Origin: Treponema sp.
Lineage (GTDB): Bacteria > Spirochaetota > Spirochaetia > Treponematales > Breznakiellaceae
NCBI GenBank assembly: GCA_031268125.1
Contig: JAIRXT010000162.1
Location: 1-8,600, forward strand
Direction of reading: 5' to 3'
DNA: 8,600 nucleotides
Shown here: positions 1-7,117 of the stretch, in pieces
How the letters are laid out: every line of letters starts with the position of its first letter
Numbering within the stretch: position 1 is the stretch's first letter
The notes under the pieces: model-generated
Told to the model about the DNA's origin: nothing
What the model saw: the letters and a program-made list of their open reading frames with translations, nothing else
Databases searched by the model: none
Translations under genes and position numbers: made by a program

Positions 1-581
1 AAGGCGTTGCCCCCCACATTGAAAATATTGACGATCAGGGACACCCACATACCGGTCTTGCTGTCCCCCATACTGCGGAACAGGGCCGCCCCCGCGTTGT
101 TCAGGGCCAGGAACGGGTAACTAAGGGCGGTAATGTAAAAGTAGATACGGGCATTTTTCATGATCTCCGGGTCGATATGGCCGTAGATTCCGTTGAGAAT
201 AGGCGAATTGGCCCCCAGGGCAAGGCCCGTAAGCAGGAAGGAAACCAGGGACACCGCATAGATAAGCTGTTTCGCCCCGTTGGAGGCGTTTTCCGGGTCC
301 CTGCGGCCCAGGTACTGGCTTACCACCACCGCGCCCCCGGTGGTCAGGGCGGCAAAGACGTTGAGAAGCACCACGTTGATGGAGTCCACCAGCGAAACGC
401 CCCCCAACGCCTCTTCCCCCAGCGTGGAAACCATAACCGTATCCACAATCCCCAAAAGCACATTGAGAAACTGATCGATGATAAGGGGCCAGATAAGCCG
501 GAAAAGCTCCGCATTGGACCAGCGGACGGCGGGGAATTCGGCGGACAAACCGGCTGCAGAACACGGTTTTTGAAAAGGCAT
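1..581 (-). CDS. MATE family efflux transporter, N-terminal part (runs off left edge)
   Basis: Inner-membrane drug or organic cation antiporter of the MATE (NorM/DinF-like) family, normally driven by Na+ or H+ and about 450 residues with 12 membrane helices. Only the first 193 codons are present. Reading the minus strand from the ATG at 581 gives a soluble start and then family-typical segments: WPLIIDQFLNVLLGIVDTVMV (helix 1), LVDSINVVLLNVFAALTTGG (helix 2) and GGAVVVSQYLGRRDPENA, the hallmark end of helix 2 and first loop, followed by further hydrophobic helices. The frame stays open to position 1. ATG 581 is chosen because the conserved helix 1 begins about 28 residues later. The only other in-frame start before an upstream TGA is a TTG about 13 codons earlier, with no ribosome binding site before it. 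The site before the ATG is itself weak (a GGGGG run 13 nt away). The gene is divergent from the glycosidase gene. The substrate cannot be predicted. Confidence 0.88.
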   Translation of the reverse strand, partial: MPFQKPCSAAGLSAEFPAVRWSNAELFRLIWPLIIDQFLNVLLGIVDTVMVSTLGEEALGGVSLVDSINVVLLNVFAALTTGGAVVVSQYLGRRDPENASNGAKQLIYAVSLVSFLLTGLALGANSPILNGIYGHIDPEIMKNARIYFYITALSYPFLALNNAGAALFRSMGDSKTGMWVSLIVNIFNVGGNA

Positions 582-622
582 TTTAATTCTTAAACCCCCG
601 GCGCTCCCCTTGTCAAGCAATT

Positions 623-694
623 GTCTGAATCAGGTCAAAATACGGCGATGACATGGAATTCAGCATCGAGTCCCGTCTGAATTTAGGGACAAAA
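623..694. repeat. Imperfect direct repeat in divergent intergenic region
   Basis: Two copies of a GTCTGAAT-AGG-CAAAA pattern lie 52 bp apart on the plus strand. Copy 1 (623-640) reads GTCTGAATCAGGTCAAAA and copy 2 (675-694) reads GTCTGAATTTAGGGACAAAA. The first 8 bases are identical, and the AGG and CAAAA blocks follow with one-base spacing differences. They sit between the divergent MATE and glycosidase starts, where a regulator could act on either gene. This is a pattern seen by eye. Binding by a protein is inference. Confidence 0.4.
670..690. promoter_or_regulatory. Small inverted repeat overlapping the possible -35 region
   Basis: GTCCC at 670-674 and GGGAC at 686-690 form perfect 5-base arms around an 11-base centre, so the half-site centres are 16 bp apart. 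It overlaps copy 2 of the direct repeat and the proposed -35 box of the glycosidase gene, a common place for a repressor operator. The arms are short enough to arise by chance. Confidence 0.25.
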
Positions 695-705
695 GTTGCT
701 ATCAT
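677..705 (+). promoter_or_regulatory. Possible sigma70-type promoter for the glycosidase gene
   Basis: TATCAT at 700-705 resembles a -10 box (five of six positions match TATAAT). Seventeen bases upstream, CTGAAT at 677-682 keeps only the central TGA of TTGACA. Transcription would begin near 712, leaving a leader of about 24 nt that still includes the strong ribosome binding site. The poor -35 box would fit a promoter that needs an activator or is weak. Confidence 0.3.
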
Positions 706-723
706 GGTACCAAGAAATAATAT

Positions 724-730
724 GAGGAGG
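724..730 (+). promoter_or_regulatory. Strong ribosome binding site of the glycosidase gene
   Basis: GAGGAGG lies 5 nt before the ATG at 736, and an in-frame TAA at 718-720 rules out an earlier start. Together these fix the start codon. No other gene in the window has a site this good. Confidence 0.85.
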
Positions 731-735
731 CAGAT

Positions 736-2568
736 ATGAAAGAAGTCAACGCGTTGAAAAAAACCATGCTGCGGGGCTTTAACACCTGGTACAATAACAA
801 TGTTCTCTCCCATGTGCTCCTGCCCGGCGGCATAGCCGTCAATCTGGGTTTTAAATTCTACAATACCGGGCAGGTACTCCGGGAGAGCCTTATCGGCCGG
901 TTCGGCGGGCAGGTAGAGGAGATACACCCCGGTCCCCGTTCTTATGACGGAACCTATACGGAATTGACCCTCCGCTGCGCGGACCACGAGATTCTCGTCC
1001 AAAGCGCGGCCCGGGAAGAGAACCAGTACATCCTGGTAACGCCGGTCCGTACCACCGGGCGGCCCCCGGCTCTGCTGATCTCCGCGGCCGTCCTTTGGAA
1101 CAAGCCCGGTTATGTGCAGATCGAAGGAGGGAGACTCCTGGCATGCACGCCGGACCGGAATATCGAGATCTTCTGCGATGGAAAGCCGGACCGCCAGATG
1201 AATACGGGCATCACCAATCCCTATATTTCGGCGGAACTATCCGGTCCCGCGGCGGTTTCCACGGATACAAGAAAGGGCGCGGCAGAACTACGGGGCCTTA
1301 TGGAGGAGCAGAAGAAAAAGATTATCAAAGACTGCGCCGCATACGGGGATCTGGCAGAGGCCTACAACGCCATGCGGACCTGCCTTGCCTGGGATACCAT
1401 CTACGAACCTGAAAAGGAGCAGATCTGTTCCCCCGTCTCCCGGCTGTGGAGCATCGGCTGGGGCGGTTATGTCCTCTTTGACTGGGATACATATTTTTCC
1501 GCCCTGATCGCCTCGACGGAAAACAGGGAACTGGCCTATGCCAACGCCATCGCCATCACCCATGAAAAAACCGAGGCGGGCTTTATCCCCAATTTCGGCG
1601 CCGCCGATGACTACAAAAGCCGGGACCGTTCCCAGCCTCCCGTCGGTTCCCTGGTGGTCCGGGAACTCTACCGGAAATTCCGGGAAAAATGGTTTGTGGA
1701 ATACCTCTTTGACGATCTTCTCATCTGGAACCGCTGGTTTGCGGAACACCGCCGCCTCCCCGGCGGCCAGCTTTGCTGGGGGTCTGAACCCTTCAAGGAC
1801 AGGCTGGGCCGCCACTGGGAAACCCACGGGGTCAACGAACTTCTTGGGGCTGCTCTGGAATCGGGGCTGGATAATTCACCCATGTACGACGGCATGCCCT
1901 TCAACAAAGATACCCATCTTATGGAACTGGCCGATGTGGGCCTTACGGGTTTGTATATTCTGGACTGCGAATGTCTTGCGGACTTAGCCGGTCTGCTGGG
2001 AAGGGGGGAGGGTGCGGAACTGCGGGAACGGGCGGAAAAGTCGAAGGATGGCCTTGAAGAAATGTGGGACGAAGAATTCGGCCTGTACTGCAACAAACGG
2101 AGCGATACCGGCGCGTTTAGCCGCCGTATTTCCGCGACCAACTTTTACGCCCTCTTTTCCGACAGGGTTTCCGGGGAGCGTTTCGCAAGAATGATGCGGG
2201 AGCATTTTTTCAACCCCAAAGAATTTTTCGGCGAATATATTCTTCCCATGATTGCCCGTAACGATCCCGCCTACGGGGATCAGGATTACTGGCGGGGCCG
2301 GATCTGGGCGCCCACTAACTTTCTGAGCTACCTTGCCCTGCGCCGGCGGGGGCTTGAGGAACCCTGCAGGGTCCTGGCGGAAAAGAGCCGGGACCTTATC
2401 ATGAAGGAATGGCAGGAAAAGGGGCATGTCCACGAGAATTTTAACGGCGATACGGGGGAAGGTTGCGATGTACGCAACAGCGATAAATTCTACCACTGGG
2501 GGGGGCTCCTGTCCTATATCGCCCTTATGGAAGGAGGATTCGTCGACGGCCCCGAAAAGCCCCTGTAG
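736..2568 (+). CDS. GH63/MGH1-like glycoside hydrolase, (alpha/alpha)6 barrel
   Basis: A 610-residue hydrolase of the GH63/trehalase-like clan, whose members use an inverting mechanism to remove alpha-linked glucose or mannose from small glycosides or oligosaccharides. Residues about 1-180 look like the N-terminal beta-sandwich (SHVLLPGG near 25-32, GPRSYDGTYTEL near 66-77). From about 195 to the end is the helical barrel. Visible motifs are W238-SIGWGGYVLFDWDTYF to F254, R296-DRSQPPVGS to S305, SGLDNSP with D379 as the likely general acid, YWRGRIWAPTN at 518-528, and HENFNGD with E567 as the likely general base. All expected motifs are present, so the enzyme should be active. There is no signal peptide or membrane helix, so it is probably cytoplasmic and acts on imported or internal sugars. 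Characterised relatives include E. coli YgjK and the mannosyl- or glucosylglycerate hydrolases. Which substrate applies here is not decided by sequence or neighbours. It stands alone on the plus strand. Confidence 0.85.
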   Translation: MKEVNALKKTMLRGFNTWYNNNVLSHVLLPGGIAVNLGFKFYNTGQVLRESLIGRFGGQVEEIHPGPRSYDGTYTELTLRCADHEILVQSAAREENQYILVTPVRTTGRPPALLISAAVLWNKPGYVQIEGGRLLACTPDRNIEIFCDGKPDRQMNTGITNPYISAELSGPAAVSTDTRKGAAELRGLMEEQKKKIIKDCAAYGDLAEAYNAMRTCLAWDTIYEPEKEQICSPVSRLWSIGWGGYVLFDWDTYFSALIASTENRELAYANAIAITHEKTEAGFIPNFGAADDYKSRDRSQPPVGSLVVRELYRKFREKWFVEYLFDDLLIWNRWFAEHRRLPGGQLCWGSEPFKDRLGRHWETHGVNELLGAALESGLDNSPMYDGMPFNKDTHLMELADVGLTGLYILDCECLADLAGLLGRGEGAELRERAEKSKDGLEEMWDEEFGLYCNKRSDTGAFSRRISATNFYALFSDRVSGERFARMMREHFFNPKEFFGEYILPMIARNDPAYGDQDYWRGRIWAPTNFLSYLALRRRGLEEPCRVLAEKSRDLIMKEWQEKGHVHENFNGDTGEGCDVRNSDKFYHWGGLLSYIALMEGGFVDGPEKPL

Positions 2569-2571
2569 CCC

Positions 2572-5500
2572 TTACCACAGGTAGAGTTTCCCCCGGTCCG
2601 GTATGAAACCCGCTTCGATAAAACAGGGACCGTAGGGGGAAGCGGCTGCGGCGCTTCCGTTGATGGCCTCTATGACCAGCTTTTTTTCCGGGTCAACATG
2701 CCGCCGCCGGGGCTCTTTGACAAGGGCCGCCAGTCCCTCCAGGGCGGAATCTTCCGGGGGGATAAAGATTCCCAGCTCTCTGCCGTTCCGCTTTGATACG
2801 GCGATAAGGGCGGCTCCCCGGTAGTAAAGCCGGTTCCGGGGGGAACGGGCGGGGAGCCGGGGATCGAGGCCTTCGACCGCAAGGCCCGCGGGGCTGGCGG
2901 GATCCGCCGCGTTCATCTGGAAGAGGGGAATTCCGCCCGCCTGAAGCTCCGGCTTGCGCTCATTCCCCATGCCCGCCAGGGCCTCCGCTTCTTCCAGTTC
3001 CCGCAGGATGGCGGGGGAGGCGAATTGCAGGGAATTGATGCCGGAGAAAAAGCGGCCCGCCGTCAATTCCCCTGCCAGTTCCATCCGCCTGATAGCGGGG
3101 AGGAGCCGGGTCCAGGAAAGGGGACCTGCGGAGCCGCGGGCGCCGCCGTTTTCCCGTTCCAGTAAAGGCCGGCAGAGGATTCCCCAGCGGCGGAGCAGGA
3201 GCCGTACCCGGTCCCGGTCCAGTTCTTCCTGGTACCAGGGGTCCTCCGCCTCGGGAAAGGCCTCCCGGTCCAGGGAAAACCAGTGGCCCGGCAGGGGAGG
3301 GCCCTGTCTCCAGCGATTGCGGGCTGCAAGGGCCGGGGGAATGCGGCGGTACGGGGAGCCCGGAACCGCAGTCTCGCCGGTGTTGTCGTCTATACGGCTG
3401 TCTTCCTCCGTAATGCCCCGCCGCAGGGCCTCCCAGGAATCCGAACTGAGCCGGCCCTCCCATACCCGTTTCCGGAGAACGGGAATAAGGTTCCGGTCCC
3501 CCAGCCCCGCGGCGTCCTTAATCTCCCAGTAGCTGCGGGGGACGTCAAAAAAACCCGGCCTGTCAAAGGGCGGGACGGCTTTTTCCCCGCCGGTTTCTCC
3601 CGGCCCTTCCCCGCTGGCCCCCTCCTGGGCGAAGATCAAGTCCAGGTCTTCGGGACGGCAAAAACCGGCCCGGTTCCGGCCCGCCCCGTACCAGAGAATC
3701 CGTCCCTCCCGCAGTTCCGTTTCCAGGTCCTCGCTCCGGTAGTTTTCCCGCCGGGCGGGGAGAATCTCCGTCTCCCAAAGCTTCACCGGCAGTTCAAGGC
3801 CCGCAGCCCAGTCCCCCAGCCCCGCGGCCTGGGTCCGAAGGCCGAAGGACCAGCCCTGCCGCAGGGCAAGGAAGACGGCCAGAAGGGACGCCGGCCGTTC
3901 CTTAATCTCCGGCCTTGCTCCGGCCCGCTTAAGCCTGAGCAGAAGGTCCAGATTTTCCGCATCGCAGACCAGATCGGTCCCCAAACCTTCTACCGTTACC
4001 GGGCGAATCAGGCCGGCATCTTCCCGGGTCAGGGCATCCTCAAGCTCCGCCGGTTCCAGGCCGAAGACGGCGCCGATCCGGGGCAGCGGAACCGGCCCCT
4101 GGAAGCGGAACCACTGGCACAGGGCCCCCCCGCCGAGCCCTTCAAGCCAGGATTCCTCCCATTCCCGGTGTACCACCGAGACCAGGGCGGCCCCCGGCCG
4201 CTTGAGGAAACGGAGCCTCCCTCCCAGATCGGGGTCCTGCTTCAGTTCCTCCAAAAGAGGGGAGGGGAGGGCCCCGAGCAGGACCTCCCATTCGTCGGCG
4301 GGGACGGCGATCCGCTCTTTGACCCATTCGGCCAGGGAACGGCCCTCTTCCGGGGCCCAGCCGGGCAATTCCCGCCGCAGCCGGGCGGCAAAATCCGCCG
4401 CCAGTTCACCGGGAATGACCGGCCGCAGGGCGGGGTCCCCCAGAGCTTCGGCAATGGCCCGGTCCGAAAGAGAAGTCCGGGGGCGCAGGTCCCGCCGTTC
4501 ATCCCCTTCGTAGAGCAGGGCGTTGGTTTCCTGCCAGATGATACTCCGGGCAAACGGGCTTCCGGCCGCGGTCTGAAAAAAGGAGAAGCCCAGCGCCCCG
4601 GTTTCCAGGGCTCCGATTAAGTTACGGAAACCTTCCATGTCGAAGTCGTCCTGCAGGCAGCTTCGCCAGGCTTCGGCGATGAGCGGGAAGCCGCCGAGAT
4701 TTCCGTCCCCTTCCGCCGAAGCCCCCGGCAGGACCGCATCGTAAAGACGCTTGGAACGCTGCCGGGTGATCCACAGGGGGCTGCGCTTCCCGAATCCCGC
4801 CCGGGGGAGCATAAGGCTCCGTTCCGCCGCCTCCCTAAAGGCCGCCCCAAAACGGCTGCCGGATTCCAGCCGCCGCCGGAACTGCCGTTCTCCCCGGCTA
4901 AGACCAGCGCCCCCGTTCAGGGACAAAAGCACGCCGCCCACCAGTTTTTCTATGTCCGCCGGACCCTGCCCGTCCAGGCTGGGAAACAGCAGAAGAATCG
5001 TGTTGTTGTCGGAAAAGGAATCCACCCGCCCGCCGCAGCGGTCCTCCAGTTCCTGGGCGAGGGCCAGGGCCAGGGGATAATTCACCGCCCCGCCCCGGAA
5101 GCTGTGGATCAGCACCCGGAAGAGCCCCCGCCCTCCGTCCTCCCTGATGATCTCACCGCCAATGGAGGAACTTCCCGGCAGGGGGCTGCCCCCCTGGGCC
5201 CTCTGCTGGGAGGCCAGATAGCGGTTAAGACGCCCCAGGGCGGGGGCGGAAAATTCCGGCAGCAGATCCGCAGAGAGTTCTCCCCGGACCCTAAACAGGT
5301 CAAGGATCTTCAGGATGTACCGGGAAAGGAGGGAACTGCGGAACTGCGGTTCCGCCCGCCAAAAGGGTATAAAGGCGGAGTCAAATTCCGCCGGAACCAC
5401 CTCCACCGCCTCGTCTCCGATGGCGGTAATCCGCCAGGAACGGTTCCCCAGGTTAAAACAGTCTCCGATGCGCCGCTCCCAGACGAATTCTTCGTCCAGT

Positions 5501-7107
5501 TCCCCAATCTTCCCCTGTCCCCCGGCCGGTCTCATGGCGTAAAGCCCGCGGCTGGGAATCACCCCGCCGGAGGAGTAGAGCAGAATCCGGGTTCCCGGCG
5601 CAGCGGACAGTGAACCGCTGGCCCGGTCCCAGTAGATCCGGGGTTTAAGTTCCCGCAGCCTCAATATCCCGCCGCCGTCCCTGCCGGGCTTCCCGCCGTA
5701 ACCCCCGTAACCGGAAAGCATGGCAACGACCCGGTCATAAACCGCCCGGTCAAGATTCCTGAACACATAGAATCCCCGGATCAGGCCGTAAAGCCCGTCG
5801 ATGCTGCGCTCCTCCTCAACCAGCAGGGCCAGAATAATCTGGGCCAAAATATCCAGGGGATTTTCGATGGGCCGGATCTCCTCAATTTCCCGCTCCCGGA
5901 TACCCAGGGCCAGTGCCGCCGCGGGGAGCAGATCGGAGACCCGTAGCGGCATAAGCCTTCCCCGGCTGGTCTGCCCCACCCCGTGGCCGGACCGGCCGAT
6001 ACGCTGGAGGGCCGACGAAACCGATGCGGGAGCCCCCGCCAGGATCACTTCGTCAACAGAACCTATATCAATCCCCAGTTCCATGGACGATGTGGCCGCC
6101 ACACAGGGGATTCTCCCCTCCGCCAGCCCCAGTTCCGCCGCCTGCCTTAGTTCCTTGGAAAGACTCCCATGGTGGGCAAAGGAAACGGGCCGGCCCGCGG
6201 CCTGGTTGACGGCGCGGCTCAGGCTTTCCGCCTCCCGCCGGGAACCGGTAAAGACCAGGGTACTCCGGTTTGCCTCCACCCGGCGGAGAATCCGTTCCGC
6301 CGCGGAAAATATGCCGCCGGGGGGTAAGGCCGGGGCCTCGTCCTCCGGTTCTTCCACCGTAAAGCTGATCTGCTTTTCCACCGGAGGGGCGGCAATACGG
6401 ACCGGCCGCCGTTCCCAGGTTTCCCCGTTTTTCCGCGTTGTTTTCAGGAGTCCCCCCAGAAATTCCGCCGCAGCCTCCGCCGGATTCACCGTGGCGGAAA
6501 GACCGATCCGCTGGAATTCCCCCCCATTGTTAATAAGGGTAAGCCGGTCCGCCTGGCAGCACAAAAAACTCCCCCGTTTAGTCCCCAGGACGCTGTGAAT
6601 CTCGTCCAGGATAAGACAGCGCAGGGCGGCAAGGACTTCCCGGCCCCGGGGATTGAGAAGAAGGATGCCCAGACTTTCCGGGGTAGTTACCAAAATGGAC
6701 GGAGGGCGGCGGTAAAAGCGCCGCCGTTCCTGCTGGGAAGTATCCCCGGACCGGGTTTCCACGGTGATGGGAGGAAAGCTCTCCCCGGCTTCCTCAAAGA
6801 CCCCCCGAATCTCCGCCAGGGGTTCCAGCAGATTCCGCCGTATGTCTTCGTTCAGGGCCTTGAGGGGGGAAATATAGAGGACCGACAGCCTCGCCGGGTC
6901 GTAGTCCCCCCGGCAAAACCGCGAAATGGCGGAAAGAAAACTGGTAAGAGTCTTGCCGCTTCCCGTGGGGGCCAGGGCCAGCACATGGCAGCCCTCCTCG
7001 ATAAGGGGCCAGGCGGCTTCCTGTATGGCCGTGGGTTTCCCGTAGCGCCCGGTGAACCAGCCGTTTATCAGGGGATGAAAGGGAAGCTCCCCCGCATTCC
7101 CGCCCAT
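2572..7107 (-). CDS. lhr: Full-length Lhr-type ATP-dependent helicase
   Basis: Superfamily 2 DNA/RNA helicase, a 3'-5' translocase linked in other bacteria to DNA repair. The protein is 1511 residues, close to the roughly 1540 of E. coli Lhr. Motifs seen: FHPLINGWF and the Q-like motif TAIQEAAWP (26-34), Walker A APTGSGKT (46-53), DEIH (168-171), SAT (204-206), SSMELGIDIG (340-349) and QRIGRSGH (368-375). The Lhr winged-helix and beta-barrel core follows (LGNRSWRI near 553, IHSFRGGAVNYP near 667), ending near SPFARSIIWQETNALLYEGD (850-869). About 880-1511 is the long C-terminal winged-helix region. A glycine-rich stretch, GYGGYGGKPGRDGGG, lies near 466-480. The frame stays open for another 40 codons upstream to 7227, but those codons overlap the ATPase gene and resemble nothing in Lhr, so ATG 7107 is preferred. 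The ATPase stop and this start share one base (TGATG), which implies coupled translation. The stop codon is 3 bp from the convergent glycosidase stop. Confidence 0.93.
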   Translation of the reverse strand: MGGNAGELPFHPLINGWFTGRYGKPTAIQEAAWPLIEEGCHVLALAPTGSGKTLTSFLSAISRFCRGDYDPARLSVLYISPLKALNEDIRRNLLEPLAEIRGVFEEAGESFPPITVETRSGDTSQQERRRFYRRPPSILVTTPESLGILLLNPRGREVLAALRCLILDEIHSVLGTKRGSFLCCQADRLTLINNGGEFQRIGLSATVNPAEAAAEFLGGLLKTTRKNGETWERRPVRIAAPPVEKQISFTVEEPEDEAPALPPGGIFSAAERILRRVEANRSTLVFTGSRREAESLSRAVNQAAGRPVSFAHHGSLSKELRQAAELGLAEGRIPCVAATSSMELGIDIGSVDEVILAGAPASVSSALQRIGRSGHGVGQTSRGRLMPLRVSDLLPAAALALGIREREIEEIRPIENPLDILAQIILALLVEEERSIDGLYGLIRGFYVFRNLDRAVYDRVVAMLSGYGGYGGKPGRDGGGILRLRELKPRIYWDRASGSLSAAPGTRILLYSSGGVIPSRGLYAMRPAGGQGKIGELDEEFVWERRIGDCFNLGNRSWRITAIGDEAVEVVPAEFDSAFIPFWRAEPQFRSSLLSRYILKILDLFRVRGELSADLLPEFSAPALGRLNRYLASQQRAQGGSPLPGSSSIGGEIIREDGGRGLFRVLIHSFRGGAVNYPLALALAQELEDRCGGRVDSFSDNNTILLLFPSLDGQGPADIEKLVGGVLLSLNGGAGLSRGERQFRRRLESGSRFGAAFREAAERSLMLPRAGFGKRSPLWITRQRSKRLYDAVLPGASAEGDGNLGGFPLIAEAWRSCLQDDFDMEGFRNLIGALETGALGFSFFQTAAGSPFARSIIWQETNALLYEGDERRDLRPRTSLSDRAIAEALGDPALRPVIPGELAADFAARLRRELPGWAPEEGRSLAEWVKERIAVPADEWEVLLGALPSPLLEELKQDPDLGGRLRFLKRPGAALVSVVHREWEESWLEGLGGGALCQWFRFQGPVPLPRIGAVFGLEPAELEDALTREDAGLIRPVTVEGLGTDLVCDAENLDLLLRLKRAGARPEIKERPASLLAVFLALRQGWSFGLRTQAAGLGDWAAGLELPVKLWETEILPARRENYRSEDLETELREGRILWYGAGRNRAGFCRPEDLDLIFAQEGASGEGPGETGGEKAVPPFDRPGFFDVPRSYWEIKDAAGLGDRNLIPVLRKRVWEGRLSSDSWEALRRGITEEDSRIDDNTGETAVPGSPYRRIPPALAARNRWRQGPPLPGHWFSLDREAFPEAEDPWYQEELDRDRVRLLLRRWGILCRPLLERENGGARGSAGPLSWTRLLPAIRRMELAGELTAGRFFSGINSLQFASPAILRELEEAEALAGMGNERKPELQAGGIPLFQMNAADPASPAGLAVEGLDPRLPARSPRNRLYYRGAALIAVSKRNGRELGIFIPPEDSALEGLAALVKEPRRRHVDPEKKLVIEAINGSAAAASPYGPCFIEAGFIPDRGKLYLW

Positions 7108-7117
7108 CAGCCTTCCC
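7105..7117 (-). promoter_or_regulatory. TGATG stop/start overlap with weak ribosome binding site for lhr
   Basis: On the minus strand, GGGAAGG (7117-7111) is followed after three bases by ATG (7107-7105). The A of that ATG is also the last base of the ATPase TGA stop (7109-7107). The ribosome site is weak and close, so lhr is probably translated mainly by ribosomes finishing the ATPase. This overlap also supports the lhr start at 7107. Confidence 0.75.

Noticed and set aside
582..618. TTGACA on the minus strand before the MATE gene as a -35 box
   Set aside because: The hexamer is perfect, but 17 bases on is TTAAGA, a poor -10, and transcription would then start at or after the ATG. Not listed as a promoter.
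613..1002. 129-codon minus-strand frame with a hydrophobic stretch, crossing the divergent region
   Set aside because: It covers the ribosome binding site and first 89 codons of the glycosidase in antisense and has no recognisable domain. A small membrane protein is unlikely.
3283..4620. 445-codon plus-strand open frame opposite lhr
   Set aside because: It lies wholly antisense to a clear Lhr coding region. Its translation is rich in Pro, Gly, Arg and Gln with no domain, as expected from the opposite strand of GC-rich coding DNA.
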